From NCBI RefSeq assembly GCF_003112575.1, contig NZ_BEWC01000003.1, positions 62,001-126,000 of the forward strand: 64,000 bases of DNA, in the 5' to 3' direction. Positions 35,059 through 45,721 of this stretch are shown piece after piece. This stretch comes from Streptomyces ardesiacus (GTDB lineage Bacteria > Actinomycetota > Actinomycetes > Streptomycetales > Streptomycetaceae). The notes beneath the pieces were generated by a model. It ran no database searches and was not told where the DNA came from. It saw only the letters and a program-made list of their open reading frames with translations. The translations under genes and the position numbers were made by a program. Each line of letters opens with the position of its first letter. The first letter of the stretch is position 1.

Positions 35059-35097
35059 GTGAACCGTGTTGACTCGGTTCACAGCCTCTGGTCTTAT
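35059..35097 (+). promoter_or_regulatory. Promoter embedded in an 8-bp inverted repeat
   Basis: A perfect inverted repeat GTGAACCG-N8-CGGTTCAC (35059-35082) surrounds the -35 TTGACT (35069-35074). A -10-like TCTTAT (35092-35097) follows after 17 bp. It lies between the divergent methylase-like gene and the small secreted-protein gene, so the site could control both. Confidence 0.5.
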
Positions 35098-35171
35098 TGA
35101 CGCGTCGGGCCGGCCGAGGCGATGGGCCTCGGTTCACGGTCGACCGAGTCTCTGGGGAGAGGACTGACGTC

Positions 35172-35675
35172 ATGGGCATGAAGACCAAGATCGCGCTGGG
35201 TGCCGTGGTGGGGATCGCCGTCATCGGCGCGCTGTCGGCGAACTCGGGCGACGGGGACGGCGACACCAAGAGCGACAGCCGCACCTCGGCGAGCGCGGGC
35301 GAGAACGCGGCCGGCGGCACGAAGGGGGACGGCGGCGCGAAGGCGGACGGCGCCGCCGACGCGAAGCCCGCCGAGGACAAGGCCGCCGAAAAGGCCTCCC
35401 AGGCCGACCGGTTCAAGGCGTTCGTGCAGAAGAACGGCACACCCAACGAGAAGGACGCCGTCGCCCACGTCACCAAGGTGCAGGGAGCCGACGAGCAGAA
35501 CGACATCCTCGACGCCGCCGACGTCTACACCGACTTCACCGGCGGCATCATGGGCGAGGGCACGGGGCCGGCCAAGCTCATCGCCTCCGCGTTCGCCGAC
35601 TGGAAGGACAGCGACAACGGCCTCGTCACCATCTACGACGCCGACGGCGAGATCCTCGGCAACGGCCAGTTCTGA
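35172..35675 (+). CDS. Membrane-anchored or secreted protein, unknown function
   Basis: A 167-residue protein. Residues 5-24 form a signal peptide or anchor (KIALGAVVGIAVIGALSA). About residues 25-78 are Gly/Asp/Lys/Ala-rich and disordered. The remaining 90 residues form a compact domain containing FVQKNGTPNEKDAVAHVTKVQG and an AFADWKDSD segment. I know this as a recurrent streptomycete extracellular protein type without assigned function. The ATG at 35172 has GGGGAGAGGA upstream. Its promoter overlaps an inverted repeat at 35059-35082. Confidence 0.78.
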   Translation: MGMKTKIALGAVVGIAVIGALSANSGDGDGDTKSDSRTSASAGENAAGGTKGDGGAKADGAADAKPAEDKAAEKASQADRFKAFVQKNGTPNEKDAVAHVTKVQGADEQNDILDAADVYTDFTGGIMGEGTGPAKLIASAFADWKDSDNGLVTIYDADGEILGNGQF

Positions 35676-35700
35676 GGGCCGCCGCCGTATTCAGGCCGTG

Positions 35701-36474
35701 TCAGCCCTGGCACTGCTCGGACATCATCGCCTTGTCCGCCTTCGTCACGGCCAGTTCGTACTTGGCGGCCACCTGCGCGAACCGCACCGCGTAGGCGCAG
35801 CGCACCGGCTTGCTGGGCGGCAGCCAGGTGGCCGGGCCCGCGTCACGCTTGGCGGAGTTGGCGCGGCCCTCGACGGGGAGCAGGTTGAGCGGGTCGTTGG
35901 CCAGCTGCCGGCGCTTGCTCTCCGGCCACCGCGAGGAGCCCATCTGCCAGCTGTACGACAGCGGCACGACATGGTCGATCTGGACCTCGCCCGCCTTCTG
36001 CTTGCGCCACTCGATGCTCGTCCCGGTGTACGGGTCGTCCAGCGTCATCGCGATGACCACACAGTCGGAGCCGGACCGGAAGCGCACCTTCTGACCGTCG
36101 CGCTTCAGCAGGTCGTTCCGCGTGTCGCAGCCGTTGCGGGCGAGCGGGACACCGTCGGCGGTGTCCATCCAGGCGTAGCCGAACTTGTCGCGGTCGTACC
36201 CCGTCTTCGGGCCGCGCCCCTTGGTGGCCAGTCCGTCGATCAGCTTGCGGGCCTCGGCCTGCGGGCCGTCCCCCGTCACCGGGGCGAGGCCGGGAGCGGT
36301 CCCGTCCGGGTTCTTCAGCGGGCTGACGGCATGACCCGAGGCCGGGGCCTCGGCACCGGCGCCCGAGGCCGGGGCGTCGCCGTCCGCCCCCAGGCCCTCG
36401 CAGCCGGTCACCAGAGCCAGGGCGAGGACCGCGCCCGCGGCCCCTCCGGTACGAATCCTGCGGTGCCGCCTCAT
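35701..36474 (-). CDS. HNH/DUF1524-family lipoprotein (putative extracellular nuclease)
   Basis: A 257-residue exported protein. The lipobox LVTGC near residue 21-25 follows a basic, hydrophobic signal peptide. About 35 low-complexity residues precede the domain with the DUF1524/HNH motif VQIDHVVPLSYSWQMG (near 165-180), ending in ANDPLNLLPVEGRANSAKRD and WLPP, where Asn and His residues complete the beta-beta-alpha metal site. Such proteins are annotated as GmrSD-like HNH endonucleases; nutrient scavenging of extracellular DNA is plausible but unproven. It starts at ATG 36474 and converges on the preceding small gene. Confidence 0.88.
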   Translation of the reverse strand: MRRHRRIRTGGAAGAVLALALVTGCEGLGADGDAPASGAGAEAPASGHAVSPLKNPDGTAPGLAPVTGDGPQAEARKLIDGLATKGRGPKTGYDRDKFGYAWMDTADGVPLARNGCDTRNDLLKRDGQKVRFRSGSDCVVIAMTLDDPYTGTSIEWRKQKAGEVQIDHVVPLSYSWQMGSSRWPESKRRQLANDPLNLLPVEGRANSAKRDAGPATWLPPSKPVRCAYAVRFAQVAAKYELAVTKADKAMMSEQCQG

Positions 36475-36621
36475 GCGCGCCCCTCCCCTTGCCGTTTCGC
36501 AGAGACCACCGTAGCGAGGGAGAGGTCGAGGCCATAGGGGGCGTCAGTCGGGCATTAATGGGCACGCGGGACATATCTGTCGTACGGTCGACAGTGAGTC
36601 ACGTCTCGGAAGGAGCTCTGC

Positions 36622-36819
36622 ATGGGCATCCTCGACAAGATGAAGAGCATGGCCGGCAAGGACAAGGACAAGTCCAGGAAGGTGTCCGACGCCGCCGAAC
36701 GCCAGGTCAACCAGAGGACCGGCGGCAAGTACGAGAAGCAGGTCGACGCCGCGCAGCAGCAGGCCGAGGGCAAGCTCGGCTTCGGACGCGAGCGGGGCGG
36801 CGGACCGGAGCACCAGTAG
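36622..36819 (+). CDS. Small antitoxin-like protein (Rv0909/MT0933 type)
   Basis: A 65-residue, highly charged helical protein (GILDKMKSMAGKDKDK, QVDAAQQQAEGKLGF) resembling the MT0933-like antitoxin family of actinobacteria. The ATG at 36622 follows GGAAGGAG. There is no toxin gene beside it: the next gene is mfd, convergent, beyond a perfect 15-bp hairpin. As a solitary member it may have a DNA- or envelope-associated stress role instead. The annotation rests on the DKMKSMAGKDKD N-terminus and composition. Confidence 0.8.
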   Translation: MGILDKMKSMAGKDKDKSRKVSDAAERQVNQRTGGKYEKQVDAAQQQAEGKLGFGRERGGGPEHQ

Positions 36820-36844
36820 GCGCGCTCCCCCTGCCCGGACGCAC

Positions 36845-36882
36845 GGAAGCCGCCCACGGCACTTCCTCCGTGGGCGGCTTCC
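36845..36882. terminator. Bidirectional terminator between the antitoxin-like gene and mfd
   Basis: A perfect 15-bp stem (GGAAGCCGCCCACGG at 36845-36859, complement 36868-36882) with an 8-nt loop lies between convergent stops at 36819 and 36934. Confidence 0.85.
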
Positions 36883-36933
36883 GGGCGTCCTCCGCCTTCC
36901 ACGACGGATGGGGACGTCCGGCGCGAGCGAGCG

Positions 36934-40488
<3,555 letters not shown>

Positions 40489-40618
40489 TCGGGGCGCTTT
40501 CCGTGCGGGGGGGGGTGGGGCAACGCGAGTAGCCCGACTCGGTGAGGGTCGGGGGTGTCCAGGTTACGTCGGTCCGCTCGTCGGCGTCGGGGGCTGTGGA
40601 CGACGCGGACACGACGCC

Positions 40619-40662
40619 GGTACGGGACGGGCACGACGCCGGTACGAGACGGGCACGACGCC
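40619..40662. repeat. 22-bp tandem repeat upstream of mfd
   Basis: Two 22-bp copies (40619-40640, 40641-40662) differ at one base; each begins GGTACG and ends CACGACGCC, and half-copies flank them. The 372-bp mfd - ABC operon gap otherwise contains only this and the terminator at 40778-40818. Confidence 0.7.
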
Positions 40663-40777
40663 CGTACCGGGCGGGCCGGGGCCGCGGCGGGCGTACCGGG
40701 GGCTCCGTCCCCCGAGCCCCTGGCCCCGCGCCCGCCCACCGCCGGTCTCGGTGGGCTGAGAAGTCCCCACGAAAAGA

Positions 40778-40818
40778 GGCCCGGCGCCCCCGCCCCCCTG
40801 GGACGTCGGCGCCGGGCC
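40778..40818 (-). terminator. Terminator of the second ABC exporter operon
   Basis: GGCCCGGCGCC (40778-40788) and GGCGCCGGGCC (40808-40818) form an 11-bp stem, 43 nt beyond the permease stop at 40861 on the minus strand. Confidence 0.6.
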
Positions 40819-40860
40819 CTCCCCCGCAACCCCCGTGTGCGGTGGCTGTCGGGACGGGTG

Positions 40861-43428
40861 CTACTCCGTCGCGATGGCGTTCAGGACGTTCATGCGGCCC
40901 GCCCGGAAGGCCGGGACCAGCGCGGCGAACAGGCCCACGAAGGCCGAGCCGATGAAGACCCCGATGATCGTCGGCCACGGGATGTCGAGGACGTTCAGTC
41001 CCTCCAGGGCGAGCAGCTTCTGGGCCGTGGCGCCCCAGCCCATGCCCAGGCCGAGGCCGAGCAGGGCACCGAAGAGGGCGATGACCACGGACTCCATGCG
41101 GATCATGCGGCGGAGCTGGCGGCGGGAGAGGCCGATGGCCCGCATCAGGCCGATCTCCCGGGTCCGCTCGACCACCGACAGCGCCAGGGTGTTCACGACG
41201 CCGAGGACGGCGACGATGATCGCGAGGGCGAGCAGGCCGTAGACCATGTTCAGCAGCTGGCCGACCTGGTCCTTCAGCTCCTGCTTGTAGTCGGTCTGGT
41301 CGGCCACCTGGTACTGCGGGTAGGCGTCCAGCGACTTCTTCAGCGCGGCGTACGCCTGGTCGGCCTGGCCGTCCTTCGCCTTGGCGAACATGATCATGTT
41401 CGGCGGGACCTTGTCGGCCGGCAGGTACTTCTCCATCGTCTCGATGCTGATGTACCGGGCGCCCTGGTCGATGGCCACGTCGTCGCTGGTGATCGCGGCG
41501 ACCTTGAGCTTCGCGGTCTCGCCGCCCTTGAAGGCGACGGTGACGGTGTCGCCGACGTGCACGCCGTGCTTCTCGGCGTAGTCCGAGCCGACCGACATGG
41601 CGTCGGTGCCGTAGGCGTCGGAGAGCGTGCCCTCCGTCGTCGCGCGGCGCACGTCCTCGGCGTAGGTGGGGTCGGCGGCGGTGAGGCCGTCGTCGTCCGT
41701 CTTGCCGTCGGGCGAGGTCAGCGTGGCGTCGAGGACCTTGTAGCGGGTGACGTGCTCCAGGCCGGGCGTGCCGGTCATGGCCTTCTCGGCCTGCGGGACG
41801 ATCCGCTGGTTGCCCTGGACGATGAAGTCCGCGCCGACCGTCTTGTCCAGCTCTCCGGTGGCCGAGGCGACCATGGAGGAGCCGACGACGGACAGGCAGG
41901 CCACCAGCGCGAGGCCGATCATCAGGGCGGCACCGGTGGCGCCGGTGCGGCGCGGGTTGCGCAGGGCGTTGCGCTCGGCCAGGCGCCCCACCGGGCCGAA
42001 GGCCCGCAGCAGCACCGCGCTGATCACCCGGACCACGACGCCGGCCAGCAGCGGGCCGACGACGACGAAGCCGATGAGCGAGAGGACGATGCCCGCGCCG
42101 AGCATCAGCGAGCCTTCGCTCGCCTTGTCGGCGGAGGCGGCCGTGAGCAGGGCCGCGACGCCGGCGCCGGTGAGCACCAGGCCGATCGCACCGCGGATCC
42201 AGCCGGCCTTGGCGTCGGCCGGGGTGCCGGCGTCGCGCAGGGCGGCCATCGGGGAGATCCTGCCCGCCCGGCGGGCCGGCAGGTAGGCGGCCAGGACGGT
42301 GACCACGACACCGAGGACCAGGCCGATCACCGGGGTCGCCGTCTTGATGGTCAGGTCGTCGGTGGACAGGTTCATGCCCGCGGCCGACATCAGCTTCATC
42401 AGGCCGATCGCGATCCCGACACCGGCCGCGACGCCGAGGACCGAGCCGACGACGCCGAGGAGGAGCGCCTCGACCAGCACCGAGCGGTTGACCTGCCGGC
42501 GGGAGGAGCCGATGGCCCGCATGAGGCCGATCTCGCGGGTGCGCTGGGCGACCAGCATGGAGAAGGTGTTGATGATCAGGAAGATGCCGACCAGGAACGC
42601 GATCCCGGCGAAGCCGAGCATGGCGTACTTGATGACGTCCATGAACTCGCCGACGTCCGCGCGGCCCTCGTCCGACGCCTCCTTGGCCGTCTGGACCTTG
42701 AACGCGCCGTCCCCGAGGGCGCCGGAGACGTTCCGCTTGAGCTGCGCGTCGGTGACGCCGGACGCGGCGGTGACGTTGAACTGGCTGAACCGGTCGGCCC
42801 CGCCGAGCAGCTGGCGCTGCGCGGTGGGAGTGTCGAAGTAGACGACCGCGGCACCGGGGTTGGTGACGGTGAAGGAGGCGATGCCGACGATCCTCGCCTT
42901 GAAGTCGCCGGTCTGCGCGATGGTGCGCAGCTCGTCGCCGATCTTCAGGTCGTGCTTGTCGGCGGTGTCGGAGTCGACCATCGTCTCGGTCGGACCGCGC
43001 GGGGCGTGGCCCGAGGTGATCTCCATGGAGCGCAGGTCGTTCCTGGTCCAGTTCCCGGCGAGGGTCGGGGCTCCGCTGGTGGCCCCCACGTTGTCGTTGT
43101 CGGCGTTGACGACGGTCACGTTCATCGAGACGACCGCGCCCTCGACGGACTCGACGCCGTCGGCCGAACGGATCTTCTCCAGCGTGGACGCCGGCAGCGA
43201 CTCGGGCACCCCGTTCTGCGGGGTCTCCTCGCTCTTGGCGTCCTTCGGGGAGACCGTCACGTCGGACGAGGTGACCGCGAACAGCTTGTCGAAGGTGGTG
43301 TTCATCGTGTCGGTGAACACCAGGGTGCCGCACACGAACGCCACCGACAGCAGCACCGCCACCGCCGAGAGCGCCATGCGGCCCTTGTGCGCGAAGAAGT
43401 TGCGCATCGAGGTCTTCACGACGGTCAT
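40861..43428 (-). CDS. FtsX-like ABC transporter permease (second system)
   Basis: An 855-residue permease with the same two-FtsX-domain layout as the protein encoded at 15509-18040. TM1 is at about residues 16-38. An extracellular domain (about 40-255) is followed by helices near 265-400, a middle pair of helices (about 415-480), the NPRRTGATGAALMIGLAL segment (near 500), a second extracellular domain (about 530-705) and three C-terminal helices. The ATG at 43428 overlaps the ATPase stop by 4 nt (ATGA), so ATPase and permease are coupled. Substrate unknown. Confidence 0.93.
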   Translation of the reverse strand: MTVVKTSMRNFFAHKGRMALSAVAVLLSVAFVCGTLVFTDTMNTTFDKLFAVTSSDVTVSPKDAKSEETPQNGVPESLPASTLEKIRSADGVESVEGAVVSMNVTVVNADNDNVGATSGAPTLAGNWTRNDLRSMEITSGHAPRGPTETMVDSDTADKHDLKIGDELRTIAQTGDFKARIVGIASFTVTNPGAAVVYFDTPTAQRQLLGGADRFSQFNVTAASGVTDAQLKRNVSGALGDGAFKVQTAKEASDEGRADVGEFMDVIKYAMLGFAGIAFLVGIFLIINTFSMLVAQRTREIGLMRAIGSSRRQVNRSVLVEALLLGVVGSVLGVAAGVGIAIGLMKLMSAAGMNLSTDDLTIKTATPVIGLVLGVVVTVLAAYLPARRAGRISPMAALRDAGTPADAKAGWIRGAIGLVLTGAGVAALLTAASADKASEGSLMLGAGIVLSLIGFVVVGPLLAGVVVRVISAVLLRAFGPVGRLAERNALRNPRRTGATGAALMIGLALVACLSVVGSSMVASATGELDKTVGADFIVQGNQRIVPQAEKAMTGTPGLEHVTRYKVLDATLTSPDGKTDDDGLTAADPTYAEDVRRATTEGTLSDAYGTDAMSVGSDYAEKHGVHVGDTVTVAFKGGETAKLKVAAITSDDVAIDQGARYISIETMEKYLPADKVPPNMIMFAKAKDGQADQAYAALKKSLDAYPQYQVADQTDYKQELKDQVGQLLNMVYGLLALAIIVAVLGVVNTLALSVVERTREIGLMRAIGLSRRQLRRMIRMESVVIALFGALLGLGLGMGWGATAQKLLALEGLNVLDIPWPTIIGVFIGSAFVGLFAALVPAFRAGRMNVLNAIATE

Positions 43429-44213
43429 GACGTGCGCCCCCGCGCGTCGAAGTCCTTCATGCGGTCGAGGACGGCCTCCGCGGTGGGCTGGTGCATCTCG
43501 TCCACGATCCGGCCGTCGGCGAGGTAGAGCACCCGGTCCGCGTAGCTGGCGGCCACCGGGTCGTGGGTGACCATCACGATGGTCTGGCCCAGTTCGGTGA
43601 CCGAGCGGCGCAGGAAGCCCAGCACCTCGGCGCCGGCGCGCGAGTCGAGGTTTCCGGTTGGCTCGTCGCCGAAGATGATCTCGGGCTGGGCGGCCAGTGC
43701 CCGCGCCACCGCGACCCGCTGCTGCTGGCCGCCGGAGAGCTGGGTGGGCCGGTGCTTGAGCCGCCCGGCGAGCCCCACGGTCTCCACCACCCTCTCCAGC
43801 CACGCGCGGTCGTAACCGCGGCCGGCGATGTCCATGGGCAGCGTGATGTTCTCGAGCGCGTTGAGCGTCGGGAGCAGGTTGAACGCCTGGAAGATGAACC
43901 CGATCCGGTCCCGGCGCAGCTGCGTGAGCTTCTTGTCCTTCAGCCCGGTGATCTCGGTCTCGTCCAGGAAGATCTGACCGCTGGTGACGGTGTCCAGACC
44001 GGCCAGGCAGTGCATCAGCGTGGACTTGCCGGACCCCGAGGGACCCATGATCGCGGTGAACTGACCGCGGGCGATGTCCACGTCCACGTGGTCGAGGGCG
44101 ACCACCCGGGTCTCGCCCGTTCCGTAGGCCTTCACGACCTGCCGCGCCCGCGCGGCAACGGCCGTACGCCCTCCCGTGCTCCCGTGCGGGGGAATCCTCA
44201 CGGCCGATGTCAT
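43425..44213 (-). CDS. ABC transporter ATP-binding protein (second system)
   Basis: A 262-residue ATPase closely resembling the one at 14691-15461: Walker A GPSGSGKST, FQAFNLLPTL, LSGGQQQR, IIFGDEPTGNLDS and MVTHDP are identical, and both end in a FDA-GRTS C-terminus. The first 30 residues are a different, proline/glycine-rich extension. The ATG at 44213 has AGGAGA 7 nt upstream. It is the first gene of the leftward ATPase-permease operon. The near identity with the other system suggests duplication and specialisation. Confidence 0.94.
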   Translation of the reverse strand: MTSAVRIPPHGSTGGRTAVAARARQVVKAYGTGETRVVALDHVDVDIARGQFTAIMGPSGSGKSTLMHCLAGLDTVTSGQIFLDETEITGLKDKKLTQLRRDRIGFIFQAFNLLPTLNALENITLPMDIAGRGYDRAWLERVVETVGLAGRLKHRPTQLSGGQQQRVAVARALAAQPEIIFGDEPTGNLDSRAGAEVLGFLRRSVTELGQTIVMVTHDPVAASYADRVLYLADGRIVDEMHQPTAEAVLDRMKDFDARGRTS

Positions 44214-44486
44214 GTCAAGTCTCCTATGTCGGTCATCGAGTGGGCCGCCGGTGCCCTGCGCGGCGTCCGTGCCGCCGCGCATGTGCCGTGCTGCCGTCTC
44301 GAAGAGTCTGGCCGGAACCGGGGGCCGGCCGCGCTGGTGCTCAGCGCAGTCTTCTGCTGGGGAAAACCCCACCCCCGCGGGTCCGGTTCGCCGCCCCCCA
44401 GCGGCGTAAAGCCAGACTAAGGACCGCACCGGGCCCCTCTCGTCCTCCGCCGGTACGAACCCTCCCCGACCCGTAGTACGGAGGTA

Positions 44487-44516
44487 CCCCTAGGGGCACT
44501 CCACCCTTCGGTGGAG
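44487..44516. promoter_or_regulatory. Palindromes upstream of the second ABC operon
   Basis: A CCCCTAGGGG palindrome (44487-44496) is followed by CTCCACC-CTTC-GGTGGAG (44499-44516). They lie about 275 bp upstream of the ATPase start in a 429-bp gap with no gene; the gap also holds the hairpin at 44562-44580. They could be operators or leader structure. Confidence 0.35.
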
Positions 44517-44561
44517 CGGGTCTCGGGGTTGCCCTCCTCCCTGGGGCGCACCGAGTCTCCA

Positions 44562-44580
44562 CCCTGACGCGGCGTCAGGG
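44562..44580 (-). terminator. Hairpin after the coiled-coil gene
   Basis: CCCTGACGC-G-GCGTCAGGG is a perfect 19-bp palindrome. As RNA it would form a 7-bp stem with a GCGGC loop, 62 nt beyond the leftward gene's stop at 44643. An operator role is an alternative. Confidence 0.45.
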
Positions 44581-44642
44581 GCAAGCGGGGCCGGGTGCGT
44601 CCGGGCTCGGCCGCGCACCGGCCCGCCCGTTCCGCGCGGGCG

Positions 44643-45533
44643 TCACTCCACCGTGCGGCCCGTCAGCGAACTGAGGTTGCTGCGCACGGAGTCCATCTGG
44701 GCCTGCAGTTCGTCCCACCGCTCCCCGTGCTCGCGCAGCACCCGTTCGGTGTCGCGGGCGATGCGCTCCTGACGTGCCCGAGCCTCGGCGAGCAGCCCGT
44801 CCGCCCGGTCCCGGGCCTCCTCCTGGCGCCGCCCGGCCGCCTGCCGGGCCTCGGCCAGCTCCCGCTCGGCCTCGCGCACCGCCTGCTCCGCACGCCCCAG
44901 CAGTTCCGCGTGGCGGGCGTCCAGGGCCCGCGCGCGCTCCTGTTCGTCCTGCTCGGCGGCGGCCCACCGCTCGGCCAGCTCCCGCTCCTGCTCGGCCACG
45001 ATCCGGGCGGTGCGCCCGCGCGCCTCCCGCAGGGTGTTCAGCGCCTCCGCGCGCCCCGCCTTCACCTCGCGCCGCGCCTCGATCCTCGCCTCGTCGGCCT
45101 CCGCGCGTGCCGCGAGCAGCACCTGCCGGGCCCGTTCGTCGGCCTCGGCGCGTACGGCGCCGGCATGCGCCCGGGCCGCCTCGCGCACCCCGGCCTCGTG
45201 CGCCCGCGCGTCCGCCATCAGCTCCGCCGCGGCCTCGCGCGCCCGCTCCCGCACCGCCTCGGCCTCCACCTCGACGAGCCGGAACAACTCCCTGGCCCGC
45301 TCCCCCAGCACCTCGTAGTCCTGCGAGGTGAGCTGCTCGACCGTCTCCTCCAGGTCCCCGAGGTCCGCCTCCATCTCCCTGGCCAGCACGGTGAGCCGGG
45401 CGGCCCGCTCCCAGGCCGCGTCACGCTCGTCGGAGAGGGCCGCGACGTACGCGTCGACCTGCTCGGGACGGTAACCGCGCCCGCGCCCGCGTACGGTCAC
45501 GAAGCCGTGGGGAGACGCCGATGCACCGCTCAT
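44643..45533 (-). CDS. DivIVA-like coiled-coil protein
   Basis: A 296-residue protein. Residues 12-36 (FVTVRGRGRGYRPEQVDAYV) match the short DivIVA-type membrane/pole-binding N-terminus. Almost all the rest (about 40-280) is Ala/Glu/Arg-rich heptad coiled coil without prolines. Similar streptomycete proteins are annotated as cellulose-binding or cytoskeletal (Scy/FilP-like) proteins. The ATG at 45533 has AGGGG 8 nt upstream; an ATG two codons earlier is closer to it. A role in polar growth or as a scaffold is inferred from architecture only. Confidence 0.85.
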   Translation of the reverse strand: MSGASASPHGFVTVRGRGRGYRPEQVDAYVAALSDERDAAWERAARLTVLAREMEADLGDLEETVEQLTSQDYEVLGERARELFRLVEVEAEAVRERAREAAAELMADARAHEAGVREAARAHAGAVRAEADERARQVLLAARAEADEARIEARREVKAGRAEALNTLREARGRTARIVAEQERELAERWAAAEQDEQERARALDARHAELLGRAEQAVREAERELAEARQAAGRRQEEARDRADGLLAEARARQERIARDTERVLREHGERWDELQAQMDSVRSNLSSLTGRTVE

Positions 45534-45652
45534 GCCCATCACCCCTGCATCACCCGAGGCCCACCTCGGGGTGAACCTGCCGCATCACATGGACCCGTCC
45601 GACTCTATGGACCGGATGTAAGCCCACATAATCCGACACACCGCACACAAAA

Positions 45653-45694
45653 GGGCGGGGCCCGGCCGACTCACCGGTCGGCCGGGCCCCGCCC
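45653..45694 (-). terminator. Strong terminator after the SUKH gene cluster
   Basis: A perfect 18-bp stem (45653-45670 with 45677-45694) and the 6-nt loop TCACCG are followed on the minus strand by TTTT. It ends leftward transcription of the gene at 45722 and insulates the coiled-coil gene. Confidence 0.88.
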
Positions 45695-45721
45695 CTCGGG
45701 CGTGTCAGCGGCGCGAGCGCC

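Noticed and set aside
36622..36819. Toxin-antitoxin pair
   Set aside because: Only the antitoxin-like gene is present; the flanking frames are mfd and a secreted nuclease in other orientations.
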